64,000 nt of DNA. Source: Bradyrhizobium sp. ISRA464. GTDB lineage: Bacteria > Pseudomonadota > Alphaproteobacteria > Rhizobiales > Xanthobacteraceae. Shown here in pieces: positions 17,272-26,068 of this stretch (position 1 is its first letter; each line of letters opens with the position of its first letter). The notes under the pieces were generated by a model that saw only the letters and a list, made by a program, of their open reading frames with translations, was not told the origin of the DNA and ran no database searches. Both the position numbers and the translations under genes were made by a program. The stretch lies in assembly GCF_029910095.1 (NCBI RefSeq), contig NZ_CP094526.1, positions 2,294,001-2,358,000 of the forward strand, in the 5' to 3' direction.

Positions 17272-17696
17272 TCACGTCTCAATCCTGCAAATCTGCTCGT
17301 CGTGCCCGCTGGCTCTCGACCGGCCACGGCAGAGCGCGCTCAGATTTCCCCCAGCCGTCGCAAATCGACGGACAAATTATGGAGTTCGATGCCACCCGTG
17401 GCCCGTTCGTCAGCCGCTCAACCGTCGAACAACCCGCTGCATCGGCTCGATTCAAATCAGCCATCTCGCCCGCGGCGCTCAAATCCCCATAGTCCCGGCC
17501 GCACAGCCTTACGTTCCCTTACCCGCGGTTTCCTCCCTTGGAGGCTTTCGGACGCCGGCCGCCGAATGCGCGGCGCTGTCCCTCAAACGGCCGGCATCCG
17601 AAACCCTTCACATAAGCGGTCATTCAAGCCAATCGAGAGCGAATTAGCTTGCCTTGCTTTGAGTCCTTTTGCACTCTCAGGCAAGGAGGCCGATGC

Positions 17697-17975
17697 ATGA
17701 GGATAATGACCGTCGCGTGCGCTCTCGGAGCGGCCCTGGTGCTGTGTAACCTCGGGACGTCTGGTGCTGAAGCCCGGGCGCGGAAGGCACAGGTCGTTCA
17801 TGAACCAAGGAGGGTTGTTATCCCGGTGCCCGTGATAAGGCCAACTCCGTGGGATTATTATATTGTTCCACGATATCGTTATCGCCCTGAAGACGACCGG
17901 GTCGATCCATACGGCCCGCCCCTGGTGTCGTCGTGGCGCCTCTATGAGGGGTGGCGGTGGCCATACTGGTGGTGA
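17697..17975 (+). CDS. Small exported Pro/Tyr/Arg-rich protein
   Basis: A 92-residue protein. The ATG at 17697 follows AAGGAGG at the right distance and opens a signal peptide (MRIMTVACALGAALVLCNLG). The mature part is rich in Pro, Arg, Tyr and Trp (PRRVVIPVPVIRPTPWDYY; YRPEDDRVDPYGPP; ending WRWPYWW). Similar short periplasmic proteins of unknown function are common in Bradyrhizobium. It lies immediately right of IS91 copy 2. Confidence 0.6.
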   Translation: MRIMTVACALGAALVLCNLGTSGAEARARKAQVVHEPRRVVIPVPVIRPTPWDYYIVPRYRYRPEDDRVDPYGPPLVSSWRLYEGWRWPYWW

Positions 17976-18304
17976 ACAGCGGTCACGCCAAACAGATCGC
18001 ATTCCGGGGGAAGTGGTGATCGTCCCCTGACGGACGCGGAGGTGAAGCGTAACGCCGGGACAAAACCGCGCATCGTGATGCCGCGTTGTGGCTGCGGACC
18101 GCTATGGGTTCACAAGCGGCGGTGGAGGCGAGCGCGGACCGATGTCCAGTTTACCCCTGACAGCCGACGTGACAACGGCTTGAGCTCAATCGGAGTCATC
18201 GGCGACACGTTCGGCACGGTCAAGGCGTCGGCGGTCAGATTGCCCCAGCAGGGGGATATCAATCACCGGACCGCCAGGTACGACAAAGCGGCGAGCGCAG
18301 CGAG
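17976..18304. other. Gap without a recognisable gene
   Basis: Open frames here lack a ribosome-binding site and any known motif. Nothing is supported. Confidence 0.25.
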
Positions 18305-18682
18305 TTGCGGAGCGTGACGCCAAGGGGCTTTCAGGTCTACGCGGTCGGGCACAACAGCGGCAACTGCGAAAAGATCATGGGGACGGTCATCTCATACGAT
18401 GCTCGCGGCTGGGCCAATGGCCATGTCGAGTGGAACGAGACCAGGTCAGTCTCGAAGCCGACGCCCGGAGTTCTGTTCGATGGGCAGCTCTCGTGGGGCG
18501 ACAGCAAGGTCATGCAGCTGCCCGACGCGGTTCAGAGCTACCTCGTTTCGGTCAAGCTGTTCAACGGCAAGACACGCGACTACAACGCGCCCGCGCGGGA
18601 CGAATTCCTCACGCTGGACAGGGACGACGCCAATCGCAGCCTGAAGCTCAGTCCGCGATCACTTGCCGAGGCCTTCAAATAG
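18305..18682 (+). CDS. Hypothetical protein, possibly 5'-truncated
   Basis: A 125-residue frame opening at a TTG, so the real start is uncertain. The body looks like real protein: GFQVYAVGHNSGNCEKIMG, NGHVEWNETRSVSKPTPGVL, VMQLPDAVQSYLVSVKLFNG. No family is recognised. No good ribosome-binding site precedes it, which together with the nearby IS91 end suggests the 5' part may have been lost. Confidence 0.4.
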   Translation: MRSVTPRGFQVYAVGHNSGNCEKIMGTVISYDARGWANGHVEWNETRSVSKPTPGVLFDGQLSWGDSKVMQLPDAVQSYLVSVKLFNGKTRDYNAPARDEFLTLDRDDANRSLKLSPRSLAEAFK

Positions 18683-19084
18683 TTCCTGCTGCTCGTGCAC
18701 CGCAAAGAGGCGCTGTTGAACGTTGCAATCAATGGCGGCGTTCCCTGGACCTCGTGCCAATTAAATTGGGTAGGAGATATGTCAGAGGGGCGCACTCGAG
18801 AGGAAGCGTCGTGATTCAGATGGCCGGCCGGTTTGATATCACGGACCAGTCCAGGGGCGTCCAAGGTGGCCTGACTAGCAAACATACGTTCAGTCCGCCC
18901 AGGTATCCGATTTTGTCTTTTTCTGGGGGCGGGGCACACGCTTCCCACTAATTTTGTCAGATATGCCGCGACAAGAGGCGTTTTCCGTAGGCGCCTGACG
19001 CAATCGCCCTCTATATTATCACGTGACTGGTCGAAATTGCGCTCGTGCGAGAGCCTACCCCCGAGCTTACAAAAGTGGATCTCG
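18683..19084. other. Gap upstream of the serA-like gene
   Basis: No gene is recognised in these 402 bases. They presumably contain the promoter of the following dehydrogenase, but no clear boxes or riboswitch-like structure could be identified by eye. Confidence 0.25.
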
Positions 19085-20341
19085 ATGATGTTATCGCTTC
19101 CCAAAACGAAGATTCGCGTCCTGCTGCTGGAGGGCGTGAACGATTCTGCGGCCCGGATGTTCGAAGCCAATGGCTATACCGAGCTGCAACGCCTGCCCAA
19201 GGCGCTGGGACCTGGAGAACTCAAGCGAGCTCTTTCTGGCATCCACATGTTGGGAATTCGCTCGCGGACACAGCTCACCGCGGAAATCTTGGAAACCGCC
19301 GATCGCCTGCTCGTTGTCGGCTGCTTTTCAGTCGGCACCAATCAAGTCGATCTCGACGCCGCGCGAAAACTTGGGATTCCTGTATTCAACGCGCCATACT
19401 CCAACACTCGCAGCGTGGCTGAACTGACCATCGCCGAGGTCGTGATGCTGTTCCGCCGGATATTTCCGCGTTCGATCTCCGCACATGCTGGCGGCTGGGA
19501 CAAGTCTGCCGAAGGCAGCCGCGAGGTGCGCGGCAAGACGCTGGGCATCGTCGGCTACGGTAACATCGGCTCGCAACTATCGAACCTCGCGGAAGCCATG
19601 GGCATGCGCGTGATCTATTTCGATCAGACCGATAAGCTGCGTCACGGTAATACCGAGCCGACCGACACGCTTGACGACTTGCTCGCGGCGAGTGACGTCG
19701 TATCGCTGCATGTGCCGGAGACGCCAGCTACCGCCAATATGATTGGCGCGGCTCAGCTTCAGCTGATGAAGCCCGAGGCCTATCTGATCAACAACTCGCG
19801 CGGCACCGTGGTCGACCTCGATGCACTGGCGAGCGCCTTGCGTGACGGCCGGCTGGCAGGAGCCGCGGTCGACGTGTTTCCAGTCGAACCGACATCGAAC
19901 GAAGACCGCTTCGTATCGCCGTTGCAAGGCTTGTCCAATGTGATTCTCACGCCACATGTCGGCGGTTCGACGGAAGAAGCGCAGGACCGCATCGGCGGCG
20001 AGGTAGCCCGCAAGCTGATCGATTATTCCGATGTCGGCTCGACCTTCGGCGCGGTCAATTTTCCGCAGGTGCAATTGCCGGCGCGGCCGACCGGCACCCG
20101 CTTCATCCATGTTCACCGCAACAATCCCGGCGTAATGCGTCAGGTCAACGACGCGGTCTCTCGGCACGGGATCAACATCCTGGCGCAATACCTGCAGACC
20201 GATCCGGAAGTCGGCTACGTCGTGCTCGAGACCGACGTTGTCGGCGGCGAGGGCGAGGAACTCTTGGCCGAGCTGAAAGCCGTTCGCGGCACTATCCGCG
20301 CGCGGGTGCTGTATGACCAGAACCGGCCGCAGAGTCGATAA
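19085..20341 (+). CDS. serA: D-3-phosphoglycerate dehydrogenase with ACT domain
   Basis: A 418-residue NAD-dependent dehydrogenase of the E. coli SerA type. It oxidises 3-phosphoglycerate to 3-phosphohydroxypyruvate, the first step of serine synthesis. The NAD-binding motif is GIVGYGNIGSQ. The catalytic Arg is in NNSRGTVVD, the Glu in AVDVFPVEP and the His in TPHVGGSTEEAQ. Residues about 345-418 form the ACT regulatory domain (RFIHVHRNNPGVMRQVND; INILAQYLQT), so serine feedback inhibition is likely. The ATG at 19085 was chosen because homologues begin near SLPKTKIRVLLLEG. Rhizobia usually also carry a longer SerA elsewhere, so this may be a second, accessory copy. Confidence 0.88.
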   Translation: MMLSLPKTKIRVLLLEGVNDSAARMFEANGYTELQRLPKALGPGELKRALSGIHMLGIRSRTQLTAEILETADRLLVVGCFSVGTNQVDLDAARKLGIPVFNAPYSNTRSVAELTIAEVVMLFRRIFPRSISAHAGGWDKSAEGSREVRGKTLGIVGYGNIGSQLSNLAEAMGMRVIYFDQTDKLRHGNTEPTDTLDDLLAASDVVSLHVPETPATANMIGAAQLQLMKPEAYLINNSRGTVVDLDALASALRDGRLAGAAVDVFPVEPTSNEDRFVSPLQGLSNVILTPHVGGSTEEAQDRIGGEVARKLIDYSDVGSTFGAVNFPQVQLPARPTGTRFIHVHRNNPGVMRQVNDAVSRHGINILAQYLQTDPEVGYVVLETDVVGGEGEELLAELKAVRGTIRARVLYDQNRPQSR

Positions 20342-20443
20342 GCTATTCGGCGGAGCAGGTGCTATGGTGCAGAACGATCTGCGCGGCGGCATGACGCCGG
20401 TCGCTGCATTGGTAGCCGACGGCCGTACTGTGTGGGGGAGCAA

Positions 20444-21256
20444 TTATGTGGCGGCGCGCCTGCCATCATAATGCGCGCTCGTCGCGTTTCGCGTGTAGGC
20501 GTGGGGGCTGGACCCCATCTCCGTCCGGAAGGCGAAGATGAAAGCTGACGCGGAGCCGTAGCCCAGTTGCATCGCTGCTTCGGTCACTCCCATGCCGCTT
20601 CTCAACAGCTCGATTGCACGCAGCAGCCGTACCCGTCGTCGCCACGATCGGAGGCTCGAGCCCATCTCCGCTTCGAACTGACGCGTGAGCGTCCGCGACG
20701 ACATGCCGAGCAACTTGGCCCAATCGTCCAAACTTCGCGCGTCCGCCGGATCGACGTAAAGCGCTTCGCAAAGACGCAGCAAGCGTTCGCCGCGCGGCCA
20801 CGGCAATCCTCCCGTCAGCGCCCGAGCCCTGCCGAGCTGATCGAGGATGAGCGTCGTGACGCGGTCCGTGTAGCCGTCGTCGTCTTTGTGTCCTTCGATG
20901 GCAGCCGCTTCGACGATCAGCTCCTTCAACAGAGGTGAGACGGCCAGCACCGTCGGAGTTGACGGCAGATTTCGTCCGGAGTCGACGGCTATCCAGAGGC
21001 TGCGGAATTCGGCACCCAGCAGCGAACCTACCCGATGGCGGATGCCACTCGGCAACCAGACAGCTTGCTCCGGCGAGATGACGAAGGACCGGTTCTCCGC
21101 GATTGCCATAAGCACGCCGTCGACCGCATAGACGACCTGATGCCATTCATGCGCATGCTCCGGGAATTCGTGCCGTGGCGGGATCGACTGGGCTCGCATC
21201 GTAATCGGGCGCGGGGGCGGGGCGTCCGGCGGAGCCGATATCGGGGTCCATGACAT
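20444..21256 (-). CDS. AraC-family transcriptional regulator with cupin sensor
   Basis: A 270-residue regulator. The N-terminal cupin-like sensor includes PRHEFPEHAHEWHQVVYAVDGVL. The C-terminal double helix-turn-helix includes SLDDWAKLLGMSSRTLTRQF and GVTEAAMQLGYGSASAFIFAFR. The ATG at 21256 has CGGAGA upstream; a longer frame starts with a GTG at 21352. It is divergent from the TPR/MFS/cupin genes and probably controls them from the 140-base shared region. The inducer is unknown. Confidence 0.85.
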   Translation of the reverse strand: MSWTPISAPPDAPPPRPITMRAQSIPPRHEFPEHAHEWHQVVYAVDGVLMAIAENRSFVISPEQAVWLPSGIRHRVGSLLGAEFRSLWIAVDSGRNLPSTPTVLAVSPLLKELIVEAAAIEGHKDDDGYTDRVTTLILDQLGRARALTGGLPWPRGERLLRLCEALYVDPADARSLDDWAKLLGMSSRTLTRQFEAEMGSSLRSWRRRVRLLRAIELLRSGMGVTEAAMQLGYGSASAFIFAFRTEMGSSPHAYTRNATSAHYDGRRAAT

Positions 21257-21395
21257 GCCGTCTCCGATTGGCTGATATTCTACATAAATTGGCAAAACGT
21301 CGAAAGACAGCCGCTTTTCGCTTTGGTAGCGATCGAAATCAAGGGGTGGCACCTCCGAAAGCTCGCCAGCCCGTCTTCCGTACCAGGAGCCGAGT

Positions 21396-22715
21396 ATGGC
21401 CGAGTTCGACAGTCGCGGCCTTCCGATTTCAACGGGTTCGCCGCAAGCAGCGCGCAGCTACCGCACGGGTGTCGACCTGCTTCTATCGGCCTGGCCGGGA
21501 GCGGAGGACGCGCTGCGGCAGGCCATCGATCATGATCCGCAGTTCGCGCTCGCGCACGCCGCCCTCGCGCGTCTGTACGCGATCAAGGGGCAGCCCGCGG
21601 ACGCGCGCGCGAGCATCGCGACGGCGCAGGCGATCGTCGCTCGGAACGGTTCGCCGCGGGAGATCGGTCATGTATCGGTGGTCGCGCTTGCGGTGACCGG
21701 TCAATCGGTCAAGGCGTTGGAAACCACGCTCGCCCATCTCGATCAATGGCCCCGCGACGTCCTGATCCTCTCGCTGCCGTTGGGAGCCTTCGGATTGTTC
21801 GCTTTCTCGGGGATGACCGACCACGATCAGGCGCGCGTCGATCTCTGCGAAACGCTCGCGGACCGCTACGACGCGGACGACTGGTGGTTTCTGACCTATC
21901 GCGGCTGGTCCCACGCCGAGAACGGATCGGTCGCCAAAGGCCGCGACTTCGCGCAGCGCGGTCTGGAACAACGCCGCGCCAACGCGAACGCCGCGCACGC
22001 CGTCGCGCACGCCATGTTCGAGCAGGGCGCGACCCGGGAGGCGGAGACGCTGCTCGAAGGCTGGCTGCCGGAGTACGACCGGGCAGGCCTGTTGCACGGA
22101 CATTTGGCTTGGCACGCGGCGCTCTCCGCGCTCGAGCGCGACGATCCGCAGCACGTCCTCGCGATCTATTCGAAGCATGTGCGGCCGTCGGTCTCGCTCG
22201 GCCTTCCGATCAACGTCGTGAGCGACACCGTCTCACTGCTGTGGCGGCTGCAGGCGTACGGCTACGACGTGCCCCCCGGCTTGTGGGAGGAGGCCGAGAG
22301 CTACGCGCGATCGCGATATCCGAACCCTGGCCTCGCTTTCGTCGAAGTCCACATGGGACTCTTGGCGGCGGCGACCGGACGACACGTGGCTGCGACCGAC
22401 CGTATCGACGCAAACGCTCAGCGCGTCGCGGACGGCGCACTGCCGGCCGGCTCCGTCGTCCCGGCGATCGGTTCGGCCGCGCTCGCTTTTGCGAACGCCG
22501 ATCACGCTGAATGCGTGCGAATCCTCGAGCCCGTGGCTGGAGAAGTCGCTCGCGTCGGCGGCAGCGGCGCGCAGAGGGAAGTCATCGAGGACATGCTGCT
22601 GCTCTCTTTGATGCGAAGCGGCCAGTCCGCCAAGGCGCGCGATCTGCTCGATCGTCGCCTTCACCGTCGTCCTTCCCAGCGCGACGCGCGCTGGATGCGT
22701 CAAGTCGAGGTCTGA
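21396..22715 (+). CDS. TTC38-like tetratricopeptide repeat protein, copy 1
   Basis: A 439-residue helical-repeat protein without a signal peptide. Early repeats read DALRQAIDHDPQFALAHAAL and ADARASIATAQAI. A central segment HAVAHAMFEQGATREAETLL and HGHLAWHAALSALE is typical of the TTC38 family. It is related in layout to the protein at 28777-30111 (HAVAHVLEMQG; LWWHKALFHIDAGR). The function of this family in bacteria is not established. The next gene, an MFS transporter, starts directly after its TGA, so the two are co-translated. Base composition is very GC-rich compared with neighbours. Confidence 0.75.
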   Translation: MAEFDSRGLPISTGSPQAARSYRTGVDLLLSAWPGAEDALRQAIDHDPQFALAHAALARLYAIKGQPADARASIATAQAIVARNGSPREIGHVSVVALAVTGQSVKALETTLAHLDQWPRDVLILSLPLGAFGLFAFSGMTDHDQARVDLCETLADRYDADDWWFLTYRGWSHAENGSVAKGRDFAQRGLEQRRANANAAHAVAHAMFEQGATREAETLLEGWLPEYDRAGLLHGHLAWHAALSALERDDPQHVLAIYSKHVRPSVSLGLPINVVSDTVSLLWRLQAYGYDVPPGLWEEAESYARSRYPNPGLAFVEVHMGLLAAATGRHVAATDRIDANAQRVADGALPAGSVVPAIGSAALAFANADHAECVRILEPVAGEVARVGGSGAQREVIEDMLLLSLMRSGQSAKARDLLDRRLHRRPSQRDARWMRQVEV

Positions 22716-23939
22716 ATGTCTCAAGTCGTCGTGCAGGGTCTGGTGGACGCTCCGCCAGCGTTCCGCTTCGAGCGCGCCAACGTCGTTAGGCTGGCGATCG
22801 CTCAGGCGCTGGCTGGCGCGAACTCGACCGTCATCTACGCGACCGGCGCGGTGGTTGGAGACATGCTGGCGCCCGCGAAGGCGTTGGCGACGCTTCCGAT
22901 CTCGATCTTCGTCGTCGGGATGGCCGCCTGCACCTTGCCCGCCGGAGCGGTCGCACAGCGTTACGGTCGCCGGGCGGCATTCATGGCCGGGACGGGATGC
23001 GGCGTCCTAGGCGGACTGATCGGAACGTTGGCGGTGCTGCAAGCATCGTTCTGGCTGTTCTGCGTCGCGACGTTCTTCGGCGGCGTCTACGCCGCAGTGG
23101 TGTTGTCCTTCCGTTTCGCCGCCGCCGACTGTGCGGCGCCGGAGCGGCGACCTCGCGCGTTGTCGGCGGTGATGGCGGGCGGAGTCTTTGCCGGCGTGAT
23201 CGGGCCGCAGCTCGTCACGTACACGATGGACCTCTGGCAACCCTATCTCTTCGCGGCCACTTATCTCGGGCAGGCGGCGGTCGCCGCGGTTTCGTTGCTG
23301 GTTCTCGCCGGTGTACGTCTGCCCCTGCCGGCGGCTGCCGAGGCCGGCAACGGCCGTCCACTCTCGGTCATCGCGCGCCAACCGCGCTTCATTGGCGCAG
23401 TCGTATGCGGCGTCGTCTCCTACCTGCTGATGAATTTCCTCATGACGGCGGCGCCGCTCGCGATGAAGTTCTGCAACCTCCCGCAGCAATCCGCGAACCT
23501 TGGCCTGCAATGGCACGTGATCGCCATGTACGGACCAAGCTTTTGGACCGGACGACTGATCAGCCGGTTCGGTGCGTCGAAAGTCGTGGCGACAGGCCTG
23601 CTGCTGACCGCTGCTTCGTCGGCGGTGGGCCTCCTCGGCATCCAAGTCGCGCACTTCTGGGCGACGTTGATCCTCCTGGGAGTCGGCTGGAATTTCGGCT
23701 TCGTAGGGGCGTCCGCGATGGTCTTCGAATGCCATAGGCCGGAAGAGAAGGCGCGCGTCCAGTCGCTGAACGACTTCGTCGTGTTCGGCACCATGACTTT
23801 CGGCTCGTTCCTGTCGGGAGGGCTTCTCTCCGCATATGGCTGGGACATGGTTCTGTGGCTTTCGTTTCCGCCTCTCATATTCGCCGTCGCAGCGCTGGTG
23901 CTGGCGTCGGCTGGACCGCTCCGCGACGATGCGGCCTGA
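22716..23939 (+). CDS. MFS transporter
   Basis: A 407-residue protein with about 12 hydrophobic segments and the A-motif-like loop between helices 2 and 3 (AQRYGRRAAFMAGTGCG). It belongs to the major facilitator superfamily; substrate is unknown. It starts with an ATG immediately after the TPR gene stop. With the AraC regulator, the TPR protein and the cupin gene downstream it forms a small cluster, perhaps for uptake or export of an organic acid. Location is the inner membrane. Confidence 0.85.
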   Translation: MSQVVVQGLVDAPPAFRFERANVVRLAIAQALAGANSTVIYATGAVVGDMLAPAKALATLPISIFVVGMAACTLPAGAVAQRYGRRAAFMAGTGCGVLGGLIGTLAVLQASFWLFCVATFFGGVYAAVVLSFRFAAADCAAPERRPRALSAVMAGGVFAGVIGPQLVTYTMDLWQPYLFAATYLGQAAVAAVSLLVLAGVRLPLPAAAEAGNGRPLSVIARQPRFIGAVVCGVVSYLLMNFLMTAAPLAMKFCNLPQQSANLGLQWHVIAMYGPSFWTGRLISRFGASKVVATGLLLTAASSAVGLLGIQVAHFWATLILLGVGWNFGFVGASAMVFECHRPEEKARVQSLNDFVVFGTMTFGSFLSGGLLSAYGWDMVLWLSFPPLIFAVAALVLASAGPLRDDAA

Positions 23940-24109
23940 TGTCGTCGAGACCGGTTCGATCGCCCGCGGCAAAAACGTCGTCACACGGAACCTCGTCCCA
24001 GGGAAAGATCTGGAGAGGACGATTATCGGAGGCACCACCATGAAGCGATCCCATCGCGTCGCGCAGGTCTCAGAACCGCGTACGTTCGAAATTGCGGAAC
24101 GCGAGACGC

Positions 24110-24256
24110 GATTTCAGCGTGCTCACGGGCGTACGTCCGCGCATCGAGACCATGCCATTGCAGAGAGCCGCGGAGGCGGTTGCACGGATGAGATCTGGGC
24201 AGGTCAATTTCAGGATGGTACTGACCATGACGGAGGAGCGCGATGCGCATCAATGA
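24110..24256 (+). pseudogene. C-terminal remnant of a zinc-type alcohol dehydrogenase
   Basis: The frame reads DFSVLTGVRPRIETMPL, then RAAEAVARMRSGQVNFRMVLT and stops at 24254-24256. This is the usual C-terminus of zinc-dependent medium-chain alcohol dehydrogenases. The rest of the gene (about 300 residues) is missing upstream. The remnant overlaps the ATG of the cupin gene at 24243, so its Shine-Dalgarno-rich tail (GGAGGAGCG) now serves as that gene's ribosome-binding site. Confidence 0.6.
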
Positions 24257-24920
24257 CGACCTGACTGTTCCGGTGATCGTTCACGCCGCGCAGCTCCCGT
24301 GGACATCAAGCCCGGCGGCCGGCGTCGACCGGCGCATGCTGTTTCGCGTCGGCGACGAGGTGGCGCGGGCCACGTCGATTGTGCGATACGCACCGCGTAG
24401 CGCGTTCCCTCGCCATACGCACGGCGGCGGTGAGGAGATCGTTGTTCTCGACGGCGTCTTTGAGGACGAGCACGGCGATTACCCGGTGGGCAGCTACTTC
24501 CGCAACCCTCCCGGGACCTCACACGTTCCAGCATCGAAGGGCGGTTGCACGATCTTCGTCCGGCTTTGGCAATTCCGGGATGGCGATTGCGACCAGATCG
24601 TACGACGGCCAGCGGAAGGTCGTCAGCTCGAGCCGAGATTGGGCGCGGCGACCGCCAGCGAATTGTTCGACGATGGGTTCGAAAATGTACGTTTCGAGAG
24701 CTGGATGCCCGGCAGGATGATCATGGTTGAGAACCCACGCGGTCTCGAAATGCTTGTTCTCGCGGGGCGCTTGTCGATCGGCGACCAGGTGTTGACGTCG
24801 CAAAGCTGGGCTCGCTTGCCGCCTGGGCAGGCGCTGAGCACCGTCGCCGGCGCGGAAGGCGCGAAGGTCTGGTTGAAGGACGCACCCCTTCTCCATCCGG
24901 ACGTATGCCGACTGCCATGA
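24243..24920 (+). CDS. ChrR-type cupin domain protein
   Basis: A 225-residue cupin protein. The first barrel carries the metal-binding set FPRHTHGGGEEIVVLDGVF and YFRNPPGTSHVP, typical of the ChrR/anti-sigma cupin family. The second half repeats a weaker cupin fold (MIMVENPRGLEMLVLAGRL). It lacks the N-terminal zinc anti-sigma domain of ChrR, so it is a stand-alone cupin, perhaps an enzyme or a metal sensor. GGAGGAGCG precedes the ATG. A small hairpin (TCGGCTA at 24938 with TAGCCGA at 24952) lies after its end and may help termination. Confidence 0.8.
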   Translation: MRINDDLTVPVIVHAAQLPWTSSPAAGVDRRMLFRVGDEVARATSIVRYAPRSAFPRHTHGGGEEIVVLDGVFEDEHGDYPVGSYFRNPPGTSHVPASKGGCTIFVRLWQFRDGDCDQIVRRPAEGRQLEPRLGAATASELFDDGFENVRFESWMPGRMIMVENPRGLEMLVLAGRLSIGDQVLTSQSWARLPPGQALSTVAGAEGAKVWLKDAPLLHPDVCRLP

Positions 24921-25043
24921 GGTCGATCGGGCATCCATCGGCTATAATTTTTAGCCGAGGTCGCGAAGGGGCTCCCCTGACGCGATGGCACCCGCCGACA
25001 ATCGCGGGCGCACGGGGATCAGCGCGCGTCGCGCCGGGCCGAC

Positions 25044-25955
25044 CTATCGCTTCTTCCTGGTGCGAGACTGAGGCGTAGGGCGGGACACCTTTACGAAGGA
25101 CTTGAACGCTTCGGTCACGGCCCGAACTGTTGGAGCGTCGATCATTCCCCGGCGAGCCACAACCCCTATCCTTCGATGGACAGGCGGGTCGAACGATATG
25201 GACTTGAGTTTGTCGGCCGGCTCAAAGGAGAACAAACCGACTGGAATGATGGCGACGCCAAGCTTCAACTTCACGATTCTGACCATCGTCTCGATGCTGT
25301 CAAACTCCATGAAATCGTTCACAAGGATACGTCTCTCGCGCAAAGTAGCATCGATTACTCGGCCAACTCCCATTGCGGGATTGAAACGAATGAACGGATA
25401 AGTCCGTAGCAAATCGCCGGTCGAGCCGCGGACCAAGTCCTTATGAATGACGACTTTCAGCTCCTCTTCGGAGATCTGTTCGAAGACAACGGCTGGATCG
25501 AATCTTTCCAGTTCTGTGACGACGGCGACGTCCAGATGCTTCTCCTCGACCTTGAATGCGAGCTCGGGTGAAAGCCCGCTCTGCACTTGAATTCGTAAGC
25601 TTGAGTGGTCACTTCGCAATTTCGACAGGGTCTGCGGAAGCAAGTGCGTCGCAACCGATGGGATCACGCCCAGCCTCAACGATCCGGTGAGCGCAGTCGC
25701 GGGCGCCGAAGCGAGCAGCCGGAGCGCGTCGTACCGCTCGATGATATGGCGCGCTTCGTCGACAAGCCGCCAGCCGTTGGCATTAAGCACAGGAGGCCTG
25801 CTCGTCCGGTCGAAGAGCTTCGTTCTCATGTCGACTTCAAGAGCCTTCATCTGCATGCTGACTGCAGACTGAGTCATGTAGAGTCGCTGTGCGGCGACGT
25901 TGAAGCTGCCTCCGTCGGCGATGGCCACAAGCGTTCGGAGTTGTCTGATGCTCAT
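25044..25955 (-). CDS. LysR-family regulator of the sulfinopropionate-like cluster
   Basis: A 303-residue LysR regulator. The N-terminal winged helix-turn-helix reads MSIRQLRTLVAIADGGSF and AAQRLYMTQSAVSMQMKALE. The remaining residues are the substrate-binding-like effector domain (GSLRLGVIPSVATHLLP). I chose the ATG at 25955; in-frame ATGs at 25961 and 25991 are alternatives. It is divergent from the acyl-CoA-dehydrogenase-like gene, with about 110 bases between them, the classic layout for LysR control. The likely inducer is a substrate or intermediate of that pathway. Confidence 0.85.
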   Translation of the reverse strand: MSIRQLRTLVAIADGGSFNVAAQRLYMTQSAVSMQMKALEVDMRTKLFDRTSRPPVLNANGWRLVDEARHIIERYDALRLLASAPATALTGSLRLGVIPSVATHLLPQTLSKLRSDHSSLRIQVQSGLSPELAFKVEEKHLDVAVVTELERFDPAVVFEQISEEELKVVIHKDLVRGSTGDLLRTYPFIRFNPAMGVGRVIDATLRERRILVNDFMEFDSIETMVRIVKLKLGVAIIPVGLFSFEPADKLKSISFDPPVHRRIGVVARRGMIDAPTVRAVTEAFKSFVKVSRPTPQSRTRKKR

Positions 25956-26068
25956 GAGCATCGACTTAACATATTTTGAAGTCGGGCTCATAAAATATTC
26001 GTTTGCGTTTTGACAGGCTTCGGGGCGAATTGCGACGGACGTCCTAGCGACCGAAAGAGGACCAACCC

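Larger units (their letters stand above)
15064..17612 (+). mobile_element. IS91-family element, copy 2
   Basis: Same orientation, length (2549 bp) and apparently same sequence as 8497-11045. It includes the subterminal hairpin at 17546-17561 / 17588-17603. With copy 1 it brackets 4.0 kb (11046-15063) carrying the IS701 element, the peroxidase gene and two small genes. Identity of the copies means recent duplication, homogenisation by recombination, or rolling-circle spread. Confidence 0.85.

Noticed and set aside
8497..17612. Classical composite transposon with target duplication
   Set aside because: IS91 elements do not make target duplications and none is seen at the outer ends; rolling-circle or recombination origins fit better.
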